Below, in pieces: positions 56,633 through 64,000 of a stretch of DNA of 64,000 bases (the first letter of the stretch is position 1; each line of letters starts with the position of its first letter). Position numbers and translations under genes: made by a program. Source of the DNA: Brienomyrus brachyistius (Eukaryota > Chordata > Actinopteri > Osteoglossiformes > Mormyridae); the NCBI RefSeq assembly GCF_023856365.1, contig NC_064533.1, positions 34,520,118 through 34,584,117 of the forward strand. Reading direction: 5' to 3'. A model generated the notes under the pieces. The model saw nothing but the letters and a program-made list of their open reading frames with translations. It searched no databases and was not told the DNA's origin.

Positions 56633-56788
56633 AATAGATACTTTATTGATCCCCACGAGGAAATTCTCTTTACACCTCCCTGGGGATTAAGGGCCTTGCT
56701 TAAGGACCCGCAGATGTGCTGAGGCTTGGGCTTCAAACAGCAACCTCATGATCACAGGCACAGAGGCTTAGCCCACTGGGCCACACGC
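56633..56788 (-). mobile_element. tRNA-derived SINE (family B)
   Basis: On the - strand: GTGGCCCAGTGGGCTAAGCC, 'tctgtgcctgtgatcatgagg', B-box-like TTGAAGCCC, 'gggtccttaagcaaggcccttaa', then the tail GGGGATCAATAAAGTATC. It is the most complete of the three family B copies. Confidence 0.75.
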
Positions 56789-57860
56789 AAATCCATCTTC
56801 AGTCTCCCCCCTCTGAGCCAGGAGAGCTAGAGAGCCAATGAAGGTCAGGTCAATGACCAACGCGCCAGCTACAGTTTCCCATACGTCATAACTTGAAATT
56901 GTTTAATGTGGTATTAACCTTATTTAAATTTCACTTCCACACTGTTCCCTGTCTGACTACACTCATTTGCCACTCCAGCCTGACCCTCCTACATTCCACC
57001 CCTACATCTTGTGCTGTACATACAGTGACCAAGCCATAGAAACAAATTAAATAATGCAAATGTCCTACATGAATCCTTCTTGCCAAGGGTCCATTGCAGT
57101 GTTATTGAATAAAGGCCCATGAGCAAATCTGAATCAAATGCAATAAGAAAATAGCAACAAAATGACTGTATCATTTTACTGATATTTTTCCAAAAACATG
57201 TAGCCAGTCTGAGGCTGTCCCACTGATAGGAACCACTTTTCCTATCTACCAGTAACTGATAATATATGACTTCCAGAGGCCACCAGTCTCCATACTGCTG
57301 CTGATGTTCAAGGTTTCATCTCAGGCCTTTATTCTTTTGGCTCCTCCAGTCAAATTATATAGTACAGTCACTTCAAAAAGGGATTGAGTTGAGAACTAGC
57401 ATAATTAAGTGAAGATGTGTCATCCATTAAATGTGTTACTGGATGACTGAAAATGATAGGTGTCCTTTGGAGTTCTGAAAAAGATATGGTGGCATTAAAT
57501 GCCTATTTTTATTATTGTGTTTCAAACCCCAGTTATCTCAAAATCAGTGAGGTATGGGAGAATTTATCTGTGGAAATGTGGGAGTTTTTTTGTGTAATAA
57601 TTCTGCAGATGTCACTGGTTTGACAAAGTTGAATCTCAGCTGCTCTTGGCATATTTAACCATGAAAGCTCTACACTTTGTAAATTCTATCTAAATTTAAA
57701 ATTTATCTAAAAGGTAGTTACTGTTAGAATGAGATACAGTACTATGTCTTCTTAATTTTTCATTTTTGCACTTAAAGTAAGACCCACTGATTATTGCCTA
57801 ATTACTCTTTTATTTTGTATTCTTGATCCGTTTTGCAAACCTCTTTTTTATATCCTGAAA
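56789..57860. other. Intergenic, nothing recognised
   Basis: AT-rich unique-looking DNA. Confidence 0.4.
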
Positions 57861-57863
57861 AAT

Positions 57864-57955
57864 ACATCCAACCATACATCCATTTCCCACCGCGTATCCT
57901 GGTCCAGGTTGTGGGGGCAGCAGTCTCAGCAGAGATGCCCGCACCTGCCTCTCGG
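57864..57955 (-). mobile_element. Rex3 3' end, short fragment
   Basis: 'catacatccatttcccaccgcgtatcctggtccaggttgtgggggcagcagtctcagcagagatgcc' is the reverse of the Rex3 terminus (compare 7381-7450). 5'-truncated to about 90 bp. Confidence 0.65.
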
Positions 57956-58124
57956 TTATTCAAATTAATTTACAAATTAAACTGCATTTATTTATGCATG
58001 GTTGATTATTTTCAATATATAGGCCTAAATCCATGCAGTGTATTGTTCCAGATCTTAAATCGACAATACGGTAACATGAAAGGTGTGTCCCATAATGAAA
58101 GCTACTGTACATGACAATGATATT

Positions 58125-58478
58125 CCATTCATCCATTTCCCAAACCGCTTATCCTACTGGGTTGTGGGGGGTCCAAAGCCTATCCCGGAAGCAATGGGCA
58201 CGAGGCAGGGGACAACCCAGGATGGGGGGCCAGCCCATGGCAGGGCACACTCACACACCATTCACACACACATGCACACCTACGGGCAATTTAGCAACTC
58301 CAATTAGCCTCAGCATGTTTTTGGACTGTGGGGGGAAACTGGAGTACCCGGAGGAAACCCCATGACAACATGGGGAGAACATGCAAACTCCACACACATG
58401 TAACCCAGGCGGAGACTCGAACCCGGGTCCCAGAGGTGTGAGGCAACAGTGCTAACCACTGCACCACTATGCCGCCCC
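58125..58478 (-). mobile_element. SINE family A, full length with target duplication
   Basis: Complete element: head GGGGCGGCATAGTGGTGCAG, B box GGGTTCGAGTC, body, GGATAAGCGGTTTGG and tail. Exact GACAATGATATT on both sides (58113-58124, 58479-58490). It is the cleanest copy in the window, so a recent insertion. Confidence 0.93.
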
Positions 58479-58490
58479 GACAATGATATT

Positions 58491-60890
58491 GTACATGGCA
58501 AAAAATAATAATGTTGTAGGTAAATATCAATATACATATTAGTGATTCTTCATGACTGTATACTACAGAGCTAGAGATGGAAGGATAATGAGTGATGATT
58601 CCATAGAAAATGTCTTTGAAATGTGTAGGAGTTGTTTTCACGCCCACTTGAATCAGTCCTGTTTAAGGGAGAAAGCAGTCTGTGTCAGTACAGTAAGAAG
58701 GGTTTTTCCTGTAATCATATTTACTACTCATTCATGACACTTAACCATGACTTAACTATAACTGAGTCACAGTATACCCCATTATAATCACGCCTACCTA
58801 AGTATGATACTGATCCCATAGGACAAACTATTAAAGAATCTAACCTATTATTATAGTTTCAATTGAAGAAAATAATTTTATTTGATTTTAATTTGAAATT
58901 TATGTTTTAAACTGCATCAGATGGAAGTCATCATCCACCTAGTAATGTTTTGATTTACATGAGATAATTACAACAAATCAGATCAATACGACAAGAAGAT
59001 ATCTACTGCTATGCATTACTGTGAAGATGTGTTTATCAATAGCAAACCAGTTTTGAAGCGTCATGTGTTTTGCTCTTAAAGTCCTTGAGTTTGATCATTT
59101 TAGCTTAATTGAATGACTATTCAAATTTTTTTCCAGGACAGATCAATTGAATATTTGTTATGCATCACTTGTTAGGATTTTATTCAAAGAATACTTCACC
59201 ATTACAATATCATCACAGAAATCACAGATAGAGAAATATTTAAGAAATATATAAATTCCCTGTTTGTACATATAACACTTTGTGTTGCCAATCTAAGCAA
59301 AGTGAAATGAGAAGCATGTCTTCATCTGAACATCTGTATTCAACATGACCAATATAGATTTGCATAAGGAGGAAAAGCTGACTGGCATATTCCAACTAAA
59401 TAGAAGAGCAGAAATTCAGCTGCATGAAACAACCGGGTCCCACACTAGATAAAATTCACCCATGCGGGAGGTGTGGGGTGGGGGGTTGATGGCAGTCAGT
59501 ACACTCTGCCCCTGATGGTAGATTCTAGGGTGTGCTGCCCCCCCCCCCCCCCCTAAAAAAGCCAGGGCATCCATGCCCCTCTGACGCCCACAAATGCACT
59601 TCAAGTCATGCTTTATGGCTGTTCTGATAGATTCTGCATCGTGGCACCAACGTGTTCAAAGATCACAGCACTGCGTCTTAAACGTGTGGCATTACTTCAT
59701 TTGTGAGCAAACCTATCAGGCACTGTCCCCAAAGACAGTTTGTTGATGAAACATTCATTTGAAGATTTAACCCCACCTTTACTGCAGCAGCAGGTTTGCC
59801 CCAGTTTTACATATTTCATGGTTTTTGTCTTTCCCTTATATTATTATATTACATTCTTTTGTAAAAGGCTTCTCTTTTATGGTGTTACTTTTTTTGCTTT
59901 CCTATCTCTAAATATAGTTCTTCCCCACGATTTTCACTGCGCATCATCTGAGAAATGCCGTGCAGAGCAAGGCTGGCCTTGTAAATGCTTCCTGTGCCAT
60001 ATTAATGCATAGTGGGCCGTTTGATGGGGGGAAATGGGCTATTTTCTTCTTTTTAGTAGCTGTTGTGGTTTTGATTTATTGTCAGTTGGCTGGCAGAACA
60101 CAGTCTCTCCGAGTGTGTGGGAGGTCTGCTTTAGAATATCAAACATTGTTGAATGATTACACAACATGGACCACTGGAGCTTATTCCAAAAGAGGCATAA
60201 AAATGTTTTTGTAGTAATTAACTCTGAGAATAAATGAAATGGTAGCTGTTATTTTAATATGCACTTTGTCATATGTATACCAGAAAGAAAAATGTATGAA
60301 TTGTTGTTATTAAAAAATGCAACTAAAAAACAACACGTTTAAATTAATTACACCACATAATTTGTTGCAGTTGTAGTATAAATTAAAGCTGCACTTAGCT
60401 CGGCTACTGAAATAATGTTAAGACTAATATTAAGAATAAATAAGACTATTCATGCATGAATTTGCTGACATGTAGGTTATTAAATTCTATATAGAATATA
60501 TAGTGCTGTAGTACACAGATAAGGGTGAATTTTGCATTCTGAGGAAAGGGAGAAGCAAATGTTTTTAAGAAAACAAAGGTATGAAAATACTGCATTTAAA
60601 AATCCAACCAATGTAACAACTAAGGAAAAGCAATTGCATAAATGTAATACAGGTTAAGCTTTTCAGTTACCTGCCAACATTACTGATTAATAACCCAGAA
60701 AAATCTCAGATTAACTTCATAGGCTTGATTGATTAAAATGTACTGTACTTCTTAACATTACAAGTGACTATTTAAATACAGGATTCATTCTTAAGAGTAA
60801 GTCAAATTATATATGAAATAATTTAAATATTCAGAAGTTCTATGTCTCATTTTAAGAGTGAATCTTCACATTGTTTAGGTCGATTTATCC
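58491..60890. other. Intergenic, nothing recognised
   Basis: AT-rich. A pure C run of about 22 sits at 59531-59553. No gene or repeat family identified. Confidence 0.4.
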
Positions 60891-60938
60891 TTATTTGTCC
60901 AAGATTCAAGATTCAGTATTCTTTACTTGTCACATATA

Positions 60939-62145
60939 CAGCACTCTCCACAATTATTGGCACCCCTTGTAAAAATGGTTACAAAAAAAAATCTACCTTT
61001 CAGTGAAGTAGCTTCATCTTACACTGAAAATATAAAGAAAAATCCCACCTTTCTTTGAAATAAATTTATAAAAAAAAAAACAAATCCTTCGTCAAGTAAT
61101 AATTATTTTAATTATTAATTAGTTTTAGTTTCCTTGGGCAGGTAGCAAAATTTTGATTTCAAATATCCTGGAATTTCATGGAGCCCATAATGCCATTTAC
61201 CATAACAAGGTTTCCAGGGTTTTGGAGGAAGAACAGCCTCACAACATCACAGAACCGCCACCATATTTTAGTAGGGATAAGGTTCTTTTTACTGCAGCCA
61301 TCCTTCTTTACACCAAACCCACCATGAATGTTTATTACCAAAAAACTCTATTTTTTGTTTCATCTGACCATTGAATTTTGGTTCCAGTCAAAGTTGTAAT
61401 AGCCTTTCACAAACTCCAGGTGTTTACGTCTGTGGTTAACTGACATAAAAGCTTTTTTTCTGGCATGCCATCCAAATAATACGTTAGAGTGAATGTGGTG
61501 TCTGATGGTTTTTTCGGAGCTGTGGTAACCCCAAGATTTTACTTTGTCGTGTAATTCACCACCAGTGATCCTTGGGAATTTTTTGCCTCTCTTACAATCT
61601 TCCTTACTGTATGTGGAGGAAAAATAAACTTGGGTCCTCTTCCAGGCAGGTGTATAACAGTTCCAGTTGTTGTCCACGTTTTTATTCCCCTAACAGTAGA
61701 AATGGGCATTTTCAGGCGAGTAGCTATTTTTCATACCCGTTCCCTGACTTATGAAGGTCAACACACTTCTCCCTCATTAGTTTCATATGTTCTCTTTTCT
61801 TTGTCATGTTGAAAGATGACTAATGGGATTTGGTATCTATGTCAGCTTGAAGGTTCCTTTTCATTCCAATCAACTCAAAGATGTACAGTTTACAGGGGAA
61901 ACATGCTTCCGTTACATTGTGTTCACTATAATTCCCAGGGGTGCCAATAATTGTGGCACATGAATTTTTGTTAAAAATAATTATTTCTTGATGAAGAATT
62001 TGTTTTTCTTTGAATAAATTTATTTCAAAGGTTGGATTTTTCTATTTTTTCTGTGTGAGATGAAGCTACTTCACTGAAAGGTAGATTTTTTCTAACCCTT
62101 TTTACAAATTTGTACAAGGGGTGCCAATAACTGTGGAGGGAGCTG
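60939..62145 (-). mobile_element. Tc1/mariner transposon with long inverted repeats
   Basis: Left end CAGCACTCTCCACAATTATT and the reverse of the right end CAGCTCCCTCCACAGTTATT, TA on both sides. The inverted repeats extend about 130 bp or more ('ctacctttcagtgaagtagcttcatct', 'ttgaaataaattta' on both sides), as in IR/DR-type Tc1 elements. The coding is on the - strand and partly deleted. Total length about 1.2 kb, against about 1.6 kb for intact relatives. Confidence 0.88.
61159..61760 (-). pseudogene. Tc1 transposase, truncated
   Basis: The - strand frame 61360-61677 carries DNNWNCYTPAWKRTQVYFSS-like paired-domain linker, KKFPRITGGELHDKVKSWGY and IRHHIHSNVLFGWHARKKAF. The next block (61159-61341) carries FGVKKDGCSKKN and NPGNLVMVNGIMGSMKFQDI. 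The first catalytic Asp region can be traced; the segment with the later D and E is deleted, because the inverted repeat starts right after KFQDI. Non-functional. Confidence 0.8.
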
Positions 62146-62941
62146 TACAGTTATACAAGTACAATGTGCAGTGAAATGTACGCTGATTCCGTCCTGAGGC
62201 TGTTGCAATTTAGAGATAAATATCAAAAGAGTAAGACTAAAGTCATGAAAATATATACAAAAAACGTATTCGAATTACATTACAATTATAGGGAATATCT
62301 GTACAATGTGCAATATAATAGAATAGACTGTGTATTTGTGTTAAGTGCAGTGTGCTATTTGCTTTTGATGTAAATGGACTTTATTATGAACAGTTCAGAA
62401 GCTCTGGCGGCATGTCCTGATTTAGGAGTCTTATGGCCAGAGGATAGAAGCTATTCCTGAGCCTCTCTTCCTGCCCCTCTATTCAAACATGCTTTCCTTC
62501 CACTCAGAAGGGCAATTTTGTTTTTGCAAAACACGGTGTAAGTATTGCACTCATAGCACTGTGTGTGGTTAACAGTAATGCCATTAGAAGTCCACAAAGC
62601 ATTCCACTCTAACTGGGACAATATGGTCTTATGTAAGTTATACATCATATATCAGTTATATAAGATGCAAAAGTTGTATCTCTACTTTTGCTATGTCAGT
62701 TGGTAAATGATGCCAGATTTTACAACTGATAGGGGTTTTTTCATCTGGAAATACTGTGGTTCGTCCATTTTCTTTTGTTTTGTTTTTTTGCATATGTCTC
62801 TGACAAGACAATACATTTATAAATACAGGCCTCCCGTGGTTCATTATGCATTGTGATAAGCGCATTGCATCATAAATTTAATTGTTTTACAAGAGAGCTC
62901 TCATACGCAACAGGGTTTGACACACTGTGTGTCGTGATGCA

Positions 62942-63214
62942 TTACTCCTGTAACCTGCCATTTGGGGCGCAGTAGCCCTTCTGTTTCTTTGTACCACAAG
63001 TGAAAACCTTCATTTGCATCTTGACTCTTGGCTGCCCAACACCCTGATGGATCAGGGTTTCTCCATCCTCAGACCTCAGACCATCAGCTGACCATGAGCA
63101 CCCCACAAGCCTTGCAATTTTGGAGATGCTCTCACCCAGTCTTCTGGTCATAATAATTTGGCCCTTGTCAAACTCACTCAGATCTTTATCTGTGCCCATT
63201 TCATCTGTATTCAA
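62942..63214 (-). pseudogene. Second Tc1-like transposase, N-terminal fragment
   Basis: Reads [20 protein letters not shown] and [15 protein letters not shown], the first helix-turn-helix of a Tc1 transposase, then [18 protein letters not shown] of the linker. It differs from the element at 60939-62145. The right part after QMK is lost, so only the DNA-binding head remains. Confidence 0.78.
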
Positions 63215-64000
63215 GATGTCAAATTCAAGGACCGAATTTTAGCTTACAATCGAATATATCCAGATCTATTATATGTCATGCATACATACAGTATACATAC
63301 AAATGGATTAACCAAAACATAATAACCACCCCATGTGGTACTGAAAAAACTACATACCTTACAAGCAGCAATAATGTACAGTATTGAGTGATACTGTTTA
63401 TGGTTTATATAAGATTAAGGTAAGGCCCATTAATCATGGACTAATTACTCCTTCATTTTGTATACTTGTAGACTGTGGAATTTGATCATTTACAGCAGTA
63501 TTTCAGGTTCATTTCTCTTTGGTAATATAAAAATTTGCCATCAGCGCTTGGCCCTCCTGAGTATCAACTAAAAAGATAAAAGATGTGCAGTTGCTTTATG
63601 GTTATTCTTTTATTGGCATCATTGATGTTCATTATTCTAGGATCATCTGCTATTTTGTTGCAAAGACACATGCCACTCCTTGCAAACTTGTCTTTGATTC
63701 ACATCTAATGTTGTTATTATTGCTCTTTGTCTTGACTGTCAATGCAGTCATCACTCATGGTCACTTGTGCTGCAATTTCTTTTGGGTTGTTTTGTTATTT
63801 ATTGTCTGTGTCACTTACTGTTCTTCTCATTATTGTCTGATGCTGCTACTTATTGTTATTCTTTGTTAATGTACTATTAGCTGACGTTTTGCAGGAGGCG
63901 TGCAATTAAACATCCCATTGTACTAAGACAATAAACTTGAACGGATGAATACAGGATATATTCGGTCTACTCAGCTTTATTAGAACGTTCATGAAATCAA
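63215..64000. other. Intergenic, nothing recognised
   Basis: AT-rich to the end of the window. ORF 63585-63869 is hydrophobic low-complexity without motifs. Confidence 0.35.

Larger units (their letters stand above)
60895..62470. repeat. Older fish repeat split by a Tc1 element
   Basis: The left part ends 'cagtattctttacttgtcacata'; the right part resumes 'cagttatacaagtacaatgtgcagtgaaatg' and goes on to 'ggccagaggatagaagctattcctgagcc'. Joined across 60939-62145 they give the known order 'tttattgtcacat..acagttatac..gtgcagtgaaatg' of a common fish repeat. Confidence 0.6.

Overview
This window is nuclear DNA of a ray-finned fish, most likely a teleost. The evidence is one multi-exon vertebrate gene with good splice sites and a dense load of fish transposable elements: Rex3 (RTE-type) LINEs, tRNA-derived SINEs ending in TGGA repeats, Tc1/mariner, hAT, palindromic MITEs and Ty3/Gypsy LTR remnants. 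There is no prokaryotic gene organisation, no CRISPR array and no rRNA. Species cannot be read from the sequence.

Region 1 (1-17.1 kb): the 3' part of an unconventional class I myosin gene on the + strand, best matched to MYO1B. Sixteen coding exons (991-15762, 684 codons) run from the relay helix of the motor through the converter, four IQ motifs and the complete TH1/PH-like tail to a TAG stop. The 5' exons lie outside the window. The introns hold a pogo-like MITE, a SINE, a nearly full-length but dead Rex3 LINE on the - strand, a hAT MITE and further SINEs. One intron appears to use a GC-AG donor.

Region 2 (17.1-31.1 kb): a transposon graveyard. It has a hAT element (18337-20038, 8-bp target duplication) that carries a SINE and a short captured reading frame. 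Next is an inverted pair of LTR-like repeats around a second LTR with a gag remnant; one arm is split by a Tc1 MITE that is itself split by a SINE. Then come Rex3 pieces, a proline-rich non-autonomous LTR element, a PIF/Harbinger relic and a Gypsy chromovirus remnant with a chromodomain.

Region 3 (31.1-46.7 kb): SINEs, palindromic MITEs, a near-perfect 83-bp hairpin, a 0.3-kb sequence present twice at near identity, a two-LTR non-autonomous element on the - strand (38466-39986), Tc1 transposase debris and a gag-like reading frame next to another copy of the region 2 LTR.

Region 4 (46.7-64 kb): mostly unrecognised AT-rich intergenic DNA with microsatellites, a non-LTR reverse transcriptase tail, one full SINE and a Tc1 transposon nested in an older repeat. 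No second host gene is proven; one weak orphan exon candidate is recorded.

The only functional host locus I can support is the myosin gene. The rest is best read as a stratified record of transposon insertion. I found no clearly new biological system; the points worth checking are the splice choice, the IQ-exon intron, the nested elements, the captured reading frame and the hairpin.
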